From NCBI GenBank assembly GCA_030626645.1, contig DAOUTP010000086.1:1-7372 (forward strand): a DNA stretch of 7,372 bases, read 5' to 3'. The DNA comes from Candidatus Cloacimonadota bacterium (GTDB lineage: Bacteria; Cloacimonadota; Cloacimonadia; Cloacimonadales; TCS61). The notes under the pieces were generated by a model. It had not been told where the DNA came from, did no database searches, and saw nothing but the letters and a program-made list of their open reading frames with translations. A program made the position numbers and the translations under genes. Positions 1-6,933 of the stretch are shown here, in pieces. Position 1 is the first letter of the stretch; every line of letters starts with the position of its first letter.

Positions 1-411
1 GCCATCTATCTCTACATCAAGTTTAGCTACTATCTTTAAATATTGATCCGCTTCTATTTCTATCACATTAACTTCAAGAATTTGAGAGAAATACTTTTCT
101 TTTATCTCTTTTTTTATTATGAAATTTTGTGATATTGTATTATTGCTTCCTTCAATGCTAACATTTATAGAATTTATTGTTACCGGAAACAGATTGGCAT
201 CTTTAACAATGAAGAGTAAAGGTATCGTTCGCTTTTGATTCTTTATAACTCTGATAGGAATATCGGTGATGATCTCTGGTTCTTTCCTATAATATCTCGG
301 GAAAAGATATTTAAGATGGAAATGGATCTCTGCATAAGAGATCAACAACGGGGTAGATGCAAAAAAACCTTCAAGGAAATTAAAACCTTGAAGGTTCTGA
401 AATATATTCAT
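1..411 (-). CDS. Unrecognised protein, N-terminal part, runs off left edge
   Basis: The minus strand is open from just after the pilin stop codon (432) to base 1, giving 137 codons without a stop. From about residue 23 the translation looks like real protein: STPLLISYAEIHFHLKYLFP, then a charged segment, then IPLLFIVKDANLFPVTINS and an alternating beta-like stretch (VNVIEIEADQYLKIVAKLDV). I do not recognise the family. There is no signal peptide and no catalytic motif in the visible part. The beta-rich pattern could be an immunoglobulin-like or accessory domain, which is inference only. The start is uncertain. ATG at 409-411 is the only in-frame ATG, but it has no Shine-Dalgarno site and places an intrinsic terminator inside the first codons. 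The TTG codons at 346-348 and 343-345 lie just past the terminator but also lack a ribosome site. The 3' end is outside the window. Confidence 0.65.
   Translation of the reverse strand, partial: MNIFQNLQGFNFLEGFFASTPLLISYAEIHFHLKYLFPRYYRKEPEIITDIPIRVIKNQKRTIPLLFIVKDANLFPVTINSINVSIEGSNNTISQNFIIKKEIKEKYFSQILEVNVIEIEADQYLKIVAKLDVEIDG
361..396 (-). terminator. Rho-independent terminator of the pilin gene
   Basis: A perfect 11-bp inverted repeat, AACCTTCAAGG (366-376) and CCTTGAAGGTT (386-396), flanks a 9-base AT loop. Read on the minus strand, the second arm runs directly into a T tract (seven T in a row, complement of 361-367). On the plus strand no T run follows, so it is directional. It lies 34 bases past the stop codon of the prepilin-like gene and most simply ends that transcript. 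It also sits within the open frame that continues leftward, so it could instead attenuate that gene. Confidence 0.85.
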
Positions 412-429
412 GTAATTAATTAATAAATT

Positions 430-906
430 TTATGGGAGCCAGTTGGGGTCAAAAACACTATCTGAAATTCTATCGTTACTAACGCCCCATGGACCATTTG
501 GCAGATAGTAATAGATTGAAGCACCATCCTTACCAAAATTCTTATTTGTTGTGCCAACCACAGTACTGTCAGTTACCGAATAATCAAAGAGAAATTCATC
601 TTTTGTTTTTTGTAGATCATCAATTATATATAACAGATCTTCTCCTGTATAATTCCCTTCTTTATCTAGTTGTACAACGGTATGCTCAAATATAAAATAT
701 CCGTTGGCTGGATCTTCTTTAAATTCAACATCTGCACGAGCAATAACCTGCATGTTATAGACTGCTTCTTTAAGTTTTCTGAGATTTAATTTATCTGCTC
801 TTAGCGGAATGATAAGAGTAAATACAATTCCAACCAGCATAATTATCATGATAAGTTCAATTAAAGAAAACTTTTTTGTCTTTTCAATTTTTGTATTTTC
901 TGTCAT
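430..906 (-). CDS. Type IV prepilin-like / pseudopilin protein with Lys at -1
   Basis: Encodes 158 residues from ATG at 904-906. A short charged leader (residues 1-12, ending KTKK) is followed by FSLIE (13-17) and a hydrophobic segment LIMIIMLVGIVFTLIIP (18-34). This is the class III signal and N-terminal helix of type IV pilins and type II secretion pseudopilins, including the conserved Glu at mature position +5. The rest (35-158) is a soluble head rich in Asp, Asn and Tyr that ends in DPNWLP. Prepilin peptidase normally cuts after Gly, but here the -1 residue is Lys (codon AAG), so processing is doubtful. The start is chosen for GGAGG four bases upstream. A GTG eight codons further out (928-930) has no such site. 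No other pilus gene is visible, so it may be an orphan minor pilin. A terminator follows the gene. Confidence 0.8.
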   Translation of the reverse strand: MTENTKIEKTKKFSLIELIMIIMLVGIVFTLIIPLRADKLNLRKLKEAVYNMQVIARADVEFKEDPANGYFIFEHTVVQLDKEGNYTGEDLLYIIDDLQKTKDEFLFDYSVTDSTVVGTTNKNFGKDGASIYYYLPNGPWGVSNDRISDSVFDPNWLP

Positions 907-944
907 TTTTCCTCCAAAATCTTCTGACACAGAATCTGAGTCAT
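903..944 (-). CDS. Possible leader peptide, translationally coupled to the pilin gene
   Basis: A 13-codon frame, MTQILCQKILEEK, starts at ATG 942-944 and stops at TGA 903-905. The stop overlaps the pilin start in the ATGA arrangement typical of translational coupling. AAGGAG lies three bases before this ATG, which is close but a strong match. An in-frame ATG at 972-974 would extend it to 23 residues (MKEKRFDKEN prefix) but has no ribosome site. The peptide resembles no known family. A frame this short can arise by chance, so it is recorded for its coupling geometry rather than for coding evidence. Confidence 0.25.
   Translation of the reverse strand: MTQILCQKILEEK
911..915 (-). promoter_or_regulatory. 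Ribosome binding site fixing the pilin start
   Basis: On the minus strand GGAGG lies four bases before ATG (904-906). This favours the 158-residue product over an eight-codon-longer version starting at GTG 928-930. The same bases lie inside a possible 13-codon upstream ORF whose stop overlaps the pilin start. Confidence 0.75.
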
Positions 945-992
945 ATTCTCCTTGTCAAATCTTTTTTCTTTCATGTTCAGCTTGCTTTGATT

Positions 993-1022
993 TTGATTTT
1001 TCTCTTTTGTTTTTATTATGAT
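993..1022 (+). promoter_or_regulatory. Candidate promoter for the rightward envelope operon
   Basis: TTGATT (993-998) and TATGAT (1017-1022) are 18 bases apart, matching 4 and 5 of 6 consensus positions. A start near 1030 would give a leader of about 95 bases before the ATG at 1126. That leader contains the inverted repeat at 1074-1104. The -10 overlaps the opposing candidate -10 almost completely, so the two directions could not be opened by separate polymerases at once. Confidence 0.3.
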
Positions 1023-1047
1023 AAATTAATAGAAAAATCCTTTACAA
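1018..1047 (-). promoter_or_regulatory. Candidate promoter for the leftward pilin gene
   Basis: On the minus strand TTGTAA (1042-1047) and TATCAT (1018-1023) are separated by 18 bases and match the -35 and -10 consensus at 4 and 5 of 6 positions. Transcription would start near 1011, about 105 bases before the pilin ATG, and would include the possible leader ORF. The region is AT-rich, so chance matches are common, and the sigma-factor preference of this lineage is unknown. Confidence 0.35.
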
Positions 1048-1073
1048 TTAAAAGGTAGAAATTTTTTTTAATA

Positions 1074-1104
1074 AATCAGATATCTCAAAGTGATAAATCT
1101 GATT
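1074..1104 (+). repeat. Bulged inverted repeat in the leader of the HhH-barrel gene
   Basis: AATCAGAT (1074-1081) pairs with ATCTGATT (1097-1104). Inside it ATC (1082-1084) pairs with GAT (1092-1094) after a two-A bulge, leaving a 7-base loop (1085-1091). No T run follows, so it is not a terminator. It ends about 20 bases before the next start codon and just ahead of the AAGGA ribosome site (1110-1114). It could be an RNA hairpin that limits ribosome access or a dimeric repressor site. Neither is proven. Confidence 0.45.
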
Positions 1105-1125
1105 AAAATAAGGAAAAATTAAAAT

Positions 1126-3717
1126 ATGAAAAAATTATTAGTAATTTTGCTTTTAATGATGTTTATTATTTCAATCATTGAAGCTAAAGTAGATCTGAAT
1201 ACTGCAACTTTAGAGGAATTAAAAACTCTATTGCCAATTACGGAACAGCAAGCTGCCGATATTTACGATTATCGTTTCTTCAATAGTTTTTTTCAAAGCA
1301 TATTCCAACTTCGCGAAATTGAATCTATTGATCAAGAAACATTAAATTTACTGAAACCGCTTGTTTCGGTTTCCCATTATGATGAGAAAGATGAATCTGC
1401 TAAACGCCGTGATGATATTTATTATCTAATTGAACGATTAGGCAGTAATGAGGGATTGCAGGAAGGGATGAGTGATATTTGGGAAGATTATCTCATCTCA
1501 CCCAGAAATATAAATAAACTTGCATTTTCTGATATTTTAAACTTCCCGAATACTTCTCCTATTGATGTTGCGGCTATCTTGAATAGAGTAGTACATGGTG
1601 ATTCGATCTCAAGTTATTATGATCTGCGTAAATCACCCGGAATTTCATATTATGGAGCAAAAAACCTACAGAATTATATTTATTACAAAGAGCAACCGGA
1701 AGTTCGGGATCTCTATTTTGATTACCAGTTGAAATACAACGATAGTCCTTACGAGGATAATGTAAAAGAGATGTATATGGAATCAATGATCCGATATGCT
1801 GATGGAACACCCTCGGTGAAAAATCAATCATATTGGGGATATTTCAATATGGAATCTGATCGTGCTTCTATGATGAATAAACTTAGAATGCGTTATAAAA
1901 ATCAATTCAAAGCCGGATTTCTTTATGAAACTCCCAAAGGTTCAACACAGATATTTGACAGCAATTATAGAAACCTCTATGAAGAAGGTAAGTTTTATGT
2001 TGGTTATGAGAACAACTTAGAATTGTTGGGGAATAATTTTATAAAAGTTTATGCAGGTAATTTCCGGGCAACTTTCGGGGAAGGATTGGTAATGGAAAAC
2101 ACCGATTCATACAGTCCCAGGAAAACCGGATACGGCTTCAATAAAAGGATCACCGGAATTATTGGTGATATTTCCAGAACACAGGAATATGCCTTACGTG
2201 GTATTGCTTTAGATTGGAAACGAAACAATATGAATGCTGTCGTCTTCCTTTCTTCTGACAAGAAAGACGCAGTAGTTTATGACAGCAATGAAAATGGTGA
2301 ATTGGATGAGAATGACAATATTCTTGGTTATATTAATTTGACCAACCGATTTTCGAATGATGAACTGGAAGAAGCTGAAGAATTTTTTAATGATTATGTA
2401 GGAAATGAGAATCAGGTGAAAATTGCTCCAAGACTCGATGTATTACAGGAAGATATAATCGGTGGACATTTTGAATATTCACCTTTCATTGGAACACATA
2501 TTGGTGTTACAGGTTACGAGGCAACTTACGATAGAGAATTTGTAGTTCCCGATGAACTTATTGAATTACTAATTTCTGATATCGATTACTATGATAAATG
2601 GAAAATTACAGATAATGAGATCACCAGTATGTATTCTACAAATACGGAAGAATACGGAGATAGAGATTACAGAAGAGTTGTTGGTTTCGATTGGCGAACG
2701 GTTCTTAATAATACTTCGATACAGGGCGAATATGCAGAGTTGCAAAAAGATGGTGATCTTGGCAAAATAGGGGATGATCCAAGCGCTCTCATTATAAGTT
2801 CCTATACTCAATTTGATAATTTATATCTGCTTACTATTTACCGTGATTATGATCTCGATTTTGATAATCCTTATCACCGTAGTTTTTCAGAAAGCGAAAG
2901 ATTTGATGATACAGTCTTTGAAAAGATGACATATGGTTTAAATAATACCCTGCTGAATGATATGTACAATAATTCAGCCCAACCATCAGCAGAGAAAGGG
3001 ATCTATTTTGAAACCAGGTATCAGTTCCATAGAATGCTCACACTAACTAAAGGGTATCTTGATATATGGGAAAGAAAATCTGATGCGCGTCGTGGGGTAC
3101 GTGCACAGGTTAACCTTGAATTCAAACCGATCCATCAATTACGCTTTAGACTACGCCATAAGCATCAGGTTAAACGATATGATGATGAAATGGAAAGAGG
3201 CAAATCACAAGCAGATGAAACCGAACTTAAATTTATAACATACTTATCAAATTTTGATAAATTGCAGTTAGGGTATGTTTATGCCAGAGTATTACAACCG
3301 CCATACCTATCAATACTTTCCAATCCTGCTGAACCGGGAGGTGCTGATATGGCTCAAGCTCAAACACTTACTGATGGCGATATGATCTACCTTGATTACA
3401 CGCATAATTTCAATAAGAATCTCAAAGTTATCGGAGCTTTTGCTATGTGGTATTCAAACGGTGGTTCATTCTGGGATTTTGAAGATATTGAACTTGATTT
3501 TGACCTAAGTGACAGAGGTTATAAAACATGGTTCAATATCCACAGCAGAATTGCGGACAATCTATTTTTATCACTTAAATATAAATACAAAAAATTCATT
3601 ACAAGAGAGCTGGAATTCAGATATTACAATGACATTCCTGAATCAGGAGAGTATTATTTCCAACGTGTGGAAAGAGAAGAAAATATTGTCCGTTTGCAGC
3701 TCGATTGGAAATTTTAA
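1126..3717 (+). CDS. Exported ComEA-like HhH protein with C-terminal outer-membrane barrel-like region
   Basis: The product has 863 residues. A Sec signal peptide (1-20, hydrophobic from LLVILLLMMF to IIEA) is followed by a ComEA-type helix-hairpin-helix module: DLNTATLEELKTLLPI at 23-38, FQLREIESI at 60-68, ending near LLKPLV (75-80). A second module spans about 127-189 (NINKLAFSDILNFP, then DLRKSPGISYYGAKNLQNYI). From about 195 to the end the sequence is long alternating strands rich in Tyr, Asn, Asp and Arg, and the last residue is Phe (RLQLDWKF), as in outer-membrane barrels. An EF-hand-like loop, DSNENGELDEND, lies at 386-397. The architecture resembles uncharacterised Bacteroidetes-type HhH proteins of the ComEA superfamily. 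HhH modules normally bind the DNA backbone, but the first module lacks the Gly-Ile-Gly hairpins, so binding is unproven. AAGGA at 1110-1114 is the likely ribosome site. It is first of a three-gene operon. Confidence 0.8.
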   Translation: MKKLLVILLLMMFIISIIEAKVDLNTATLEELKTLLPITEQQAADIYDYRFFNSFFQSIFQLREIESIDQETLNLLKPLVSVSHYDEKDESAKRRDDIYYLIERLGSNEGLQEGMSDIWEDYLISPRNINKLAFSDILNFPNTSPIDVAAILNRVVHGDSISSYYDLRKSPGISYYGAKNLQNYIYYKEQPEVRDLYFDYQLKYNDSPYEDNVKEMYMESMIRYADGTPSVKNQSYWGYFNMESDRASMMNKLRMRYKNQFKAGFLYETPKGSTQIFDSNYRNLYEEGKFYVGYENNLELLGNNFIKVYAGNFRATFGEGLVMENTDSYSPRKTGYGFNKRITGIIGDISRTQEYALRGIALDWKRNNMNAVVFLSSDKKDAVVYDSNENGELDENDNILGYINLTNRFSNDELEEAEEFFNDYVGNENQVKIAPRLDVLQEDIIGGHFEYSPFIGTHIGVTGYEATYDREFVVPDELIELLISDIDYYDKWKITDNEITSMYSTNTEEYGDRDYRRVVGFDWRTVLNNTSIQGEYAELQKDGDLGKIGDDPSALIISSYTQFDNLYLLTIYRDYDLDFDNPYHRSFSESERFDDTVFEKMTYGLNNTLLNDMYNNSAQPSAEKGIYFETRYQFHRMLTLTKGYLDIWERKSDARRGVRAQVNLEFKPIHQLRFRLRHKHQVKRYDDEMERGKSQADETELKFITYLSNFDKLQLGYVYARVLQPPYLSILSNPAEPGGADMAQAQTLTDGDMIYLDYTHNFNKNLKVIGAFAMWYSNGGSFWDFEDIELDFDLSDRGYKTWFNIHSRIADNLFLSLKYKYKKFITRELEFRYYNDIPESGEYYFQRVEREENIVRLQLDWKF

Positions 3718-3738
3718 TATAAGATATCTGGAGGATAG

Positions 3739-5202
3739 ATGAAAAAGGCTTTTTTAACAATAACATTATTTACAGTAATTGCGGGTTTATATTCATATTC
3801 GATCTTAGAAAAAGAAACCGGAAACATAATTGGGAACTTAGATCCACATTCTGCTGCCATGGGTTCTGCTGTAGGTGCTGGTGGCTTTAGATTATTAGAT
3901 TCTATGGTTAATCCCGCAAATTTAACAGGTTTGGAAAATGGATTTGGTTTTCAATGAACAGGCAGTTTCCTAATTGATTCTGATAGCAGATCATTGCCGA
4001 TGTATAACTCATTTGACGCATACAGCGGAGAAGCAGTTTATGCAAATAATGTAAATTTATTCGCTGATTTTGCCGGTGGCATATATTACAAAAGAGCAGT
4101 TTCAGATTTTGAACTTGCTGCTTCACTTCAATATAGACCGCAAGTTAGTTTTAAAGCCGATTATTTTGAACAGGTAAGGAATAACTGGAATTCAGATGAT
4201 AATGGATATCCAATAAGGATTGCTCAAAACTCCATAGAAAGCAAAGGTGGGATTAATGCGATAGCTTTCCAAACGGCATTTAAATACAAAAATATCGCTT
4301 CTATTGGTTTGGAAATCGCACAACTGATCGGTGATTCCGAAATGGAAAGAAGTGTGATCTGGACTCCTGAAGCGATAGATGCAATAACCGACACATTATT
4401 GTATAATCACATAAGCACTTTGGAAAGAGAATTTTCTGCTATTCAATTTAAAATTGGAGCCAATATTCATGTGTCACCAAGATTTGATCTGGGCTTGAGC
4501 TTTATACCAAAAGTTGAACTTGAAGTAACCGGACACACAAGCAATTTCTTTTTTGATGCTTCTGGATCTGAGCCAAATGCTAATGATATAAACTGGGTAG
4601 ATGTGGAGGAAGCTGTATTTGTTTACACAAAGTTTGATTCTACCGGAGCACCTACGGATTCACTTACTTATGCTCAGTATATCCTGCCAATGAATGCGCG
4701 AGTTGGATTTTCTTTTAAACCAAGAAATATTATGCGAACTGTGATGAATTGTGATGTGGAATATGTTAAATGGTCGGATACAAATCCGTTGTATGATGAT
4801 GCTATCAACTATTACATTGGTGTTGAGCATGTTCTAACTAATAGTATTCCATTCCGTTTTGGATTTAATTATACTACAAGTTACGGATTGCATGAAGATT
4901 CAGGTTTTGTTTTTGCAAATGAGATCACAACTCCAACTTTCACAGCAGGAACAGGTTTTACGTTCCTAGAGAAATTTACCTTTGATATTTCAATAGAATA
5001 TTCTAATCGACAATATGAAACTTTAGATCTCTTTATGGATAACTACTATTGGAAAGATGGAGAATATGAAGAATTGTGGAATGTTTATTATGAGAATGGT
5101 ATCATTGAGAGTCCAATAATTCAAGATCGCGGATGGGAAAATCCCGATACAGTAAAGGAGACATTTATCAATCTGAAATCAGCTGTTAGTTTTACCTGGT
5201 AG
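3739..5202 (+). pseudogene. PorV/FadL-like outer-membrane protein gene interrupted by in-frame TGA
   Basis: A single reading frame of 487 codons contains one stop, TGA at 3955-3957 (codon 73). The same frame resumes at once and continues to TAG at 5200-5202. The front part has a signal peptide (MKKAFLTITLFTVIAGLYSYS) and the marks of PorV/PorQ/FadL-like barrels: AAMGSAVGAGG followed by NPANLTGLE (about 58-66). The part after the stop holds many amphipathic strands (FADFAGGIYYKRAV, FELAASLQYRPQVSF) and ends in an aromatic residue, SFTW. Tryptophan would fit at codon 73 (FGFQ-x-TGSF), so TGG to TGA is the simplest cause. Reinitiation at TTG 3994 or ATG 4000 would give about 400 residues without a signal peptide and with no good ribosome site. 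GGAGG at 3730-3734 serves the true start, 21 bases after the upstream stop. It may be a recent pseudogene, a base error in the assembly, or a read-through gene. Confidence 0.8.
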
Positions 5203-5208
5203 GAAATT

Positions 5209-6867
5209 ATGAAAGTTAAAATAATTTTTGGAATTCTGCTAATATTAAGCAGTTTGCTTATTGCGGAAGATCTTTTGTTGGATATAATGTTCACAAATGA
5301 TATTCATGGTGGGATCGATAGATATCCTGCCACTTTCATGAATCCCGATTTCCCGCCTATTCTTGGCGGCGGCGGCTCTGCTGCAACATATATAAAAAGT
5401 GTTCGTGCATTTTCTAAAGCAGGAACTCGTGATAATCTGCTAATCGATGCCGGAGATTTCTTTCAAGGTCATCCAATTGGAACAATGAGCGAAGGGCGAT
5501 CTGTAATTACTTACATGAACATGATCGAATATGATTTTATGGCAATAGGAAATCATGAATTTGATCTGGGTGAAGATGTTCTAATAAAAACTCTTGAGAT
5601 GGCAGAATTTCCTATTCTATCCTGTAATATTGTAAAGAAGGGAACCAATGAGTTAGTTGATTACGCTGAACCATATAAAATTATTGAGAAGTTAGGATTG
5701 CGCATTGGTGTGATCGGAGTTACTACAATTGATACAGAGCAGATGAGTTTTCCTGATAATATAAAGAATGTGGATTTTCTTCCTGCCAAAGAACAATTAC
5801 AGAAATATGTAGATATTGTCAGAGAGCAGAATGTAAATCTAATTATTGTTATTGCACATATGGGACTTCCATATGATCCGCAGCCGGCTTATGATTCACG
5901 TTATTCCTCACCAAAAAAAGAAATAGAAGAACGACGCTGGGGATATGATGCTCAGGAAATAGCACATGAAGTAGAAGGGATCGACATAATGTTTGGCGGT
6001 CATATGCATAAAGGTTTTGCACAGCCTTGGGAAGATCCCGATACACATACACTGGTTTTTCAAGGATATGCCTATGGAAGCAATGTGGGACATGTTATAA
6101 TTAAATTGGATAAAGAAACAAAAACAATTTCCGGGTATGAAGCTCCAGCGATTAATGAAGGAGTGCTGGTAACATTATTTGAAGATGAATTTATTCCGGA
6201 TGAAGTGATAGGTGATACTATCCTTGTAATGCAAAAAATAGCTGAAGCAGGTATGGATGTCATAATTGGCGAAGCAAGCATGAATATTACCAAGATGGGA
6301 ACAGGTACTCAGAATCTTATTGGTAACTTGGTTTGCGAAGCTATGAAGGATTATACAGAAGCTGATTTTTCATTCATGAATCTTGGTGGTATTCGTGATG
6401 AGTTGCTTGCAGGACAAATCTCTTATCGTAATGTATTCAGTGTAATGCCTTTCGATAATCAAATTGCACTTATTGAAGTAGATGGAAGATTTTTAAAAGA
6501 GATAATTGAAACAAGAGTTTCTGGAAGTAGACATGGTTTAAGAACTGCTGGAATAAAAGTTATAATTAACAGAAAAAGAGAAAATTTTAATAGAATTTCG
6601 AATCTTCTTATTGGTGGAGAACCATGGCAGGCAGATAAGATCTATAAGATTGCAACTTCTGATTTTCTGCTACAGGGAAATGCCGGTTTAGCACTTTTAA
6701 CAAAAGTACCTGAATCGAAGATAACAAGGTATGAACAGGGGCTTCGCGATGTTATAGTGGAATACATAAAGAATAATTCACCAGTGAGTGCTGTTATTGA
6801 TGATCGGTGGAGAAGAGATGATAGTAGTCCTATTGATCCAAGCCTGAAAAAAGAGTTAGAAGAGTAG
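5209..6867 (+). CDS. Exported UshA/5'-nucleotidase-family metallophosphoesterase
   Basis: The product has 552 residues, about the length of UshA, with a signal peptide (1-19, LLIA before ED). The N-terminal metallophosphoesterase domain has every two-metal ligand: TNDIHG (D31, H33), GDFFQG (D83), GNHEFD (N115, catalytic H116, D119), IAHMG (H217) and GGHMH (H265, H267). The C-terminal 5'-nucleotidase domain (about 350-536) shows NLIGNLVCEAM (369-379), NLGGIRDELLAG (391-402) and VMPFDNQ (412-418). The usual GGDG substrate loop reads GNAG (490-493), so the Asp that contacts ribose in E. coli UshA is absent, although the stacking Phe (F486) remains. It should hydrolyse phosphate esters in the periplasm or on the cell surface. 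The substrate may not be an ordinary nucleotide. It starts six bases after the previous stop, with AGGA (5201-5204) overlapping that TAG, so it is probably translated in concert with the barrel gene. Confidence 0.9.
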   Translation: MKVKIIFGILLILSSLLIAEDLLLDIMFTNDIHGGIDRYPATFMNPDFPPILGGGGSAATYIKSVRAFSKAGTRDNLLIDAGDFFQGHPIGTMSEGRSVITYMNMIEYDFMAIGNHEFDLGEDVLIKTLEMAEFPILSCNIVKKGTNELVDYAEPYKIIEKLGLRIGVIGVTTIDTEQMSFPDNIKNVDFLPAKEQLQKYVDIVREQNVNLIIVIAHMGLPYDPQPAYDSRYSSPKKEIEERRWGYDAQEIAHEVEGIDIMFGGHMHKGFAQPWEDPDTHTLVFQGYAYGSNVGHVIIKLDKETKTISGYEAPAINEGVLVTLFEDEFIPDEVIGDTILVMQKIAEAGMDVIIGEASMNITKMGTGTQNLIGNLVCEAMKDYTEADFSFMNLGGIRDELLAGQISYRNVFSVMPFDNQIALIEVDGRFLKEIIETRVSGSRHGLRTAGIKVIINRKRENFNRISNLLIGGEPWQADKIYKIATSDFLLQGNAGLALLTKVPESKITRYEQGLRDVIVEYIKNNSPVSAVIDDRWRRDDSSPIDPSLKKELEE

Positions 6868-6894
6868 CTAACAAAAATTAATTGATAAAATTCG

Positions 6895-6921
6895 TTGACG
6901 GTAAAACAAAAGAAAAATAAT
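6895..6921 (+). promoter_or_regulatory. Candidate promoter for the HEAT-like gene
   Basis: TTGACG (6895-6900) matches five of six -35 bases and AATAAT (6916-6921) five of six -10 bases, with a short 15-base spacer. A start near 6929 would place the leader structure at the very 5' end of the transcript. The inverted repeat AAAACAA/TTGTTTT (6903-6909 and 6921-6927) overlaps it and could also act as a weak terminator for the upstream operon. No better terminator is visible between 6868 and 7037. Confidence 0.35.
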
Positions 6922-6933
6922 TGTTTTTTGTAG

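Noticed and set aside
235..423. 62-codon plus-strand frame over the leftmost region.
   Set aside because: It lies opposite the minus-strand frame that reads as a convincing protein and it spans the terminator. It has no family-like sequence.
809..1058. Plus-strand frames of 60-70 codons opposite the pilin start.
   Set aside because: They are antisense shadows of the pilin gene's hydrophobic helix and the AT-rich intergenic region. Phe- and Leu-rich content comes from base composition.
3955..3998. Selenocysteine insertion: a bulged stem-loop (TTGA-T-TCTG, ATAG loop, CAGA-TCA, with an outer GGCA/TGCC pair) follows the in-frame TGA at about SECIS distance.
   Set aside because: The stem is short and AT-rich, the loop lacks the conserved G-U features, and a porin-like barrel protein has no catalytic use for selenocysteine. 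A lost tryptophan codon is simpler.
3994..5202. A separate 402-residue protein starting at TTG 3994.
   Set aside because: It lacks a signal peptide and a ribosome site and is in frame with the upstream 72 codons, so it is the rest of one interrupted barrel gene.
5365..5376. GGC-GGC-GGC-GGC run in an AT-rich gene, considered as a repeat expansion or foreign insert.
   Set aside because: It encodes the Gly-rich turn before the first long helix, a place where this enzyme family usually has Gly-Gly. Four codons are within normal variation.
6903..6929. Intrinsic terminator for the envelope operon (AAAACAA/TTGTTTT followed by T).
   Set aside because: The stem has a single G-C pair and an 11-base loop. 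It is too weak to call and overlaps a promoter-like sequence.
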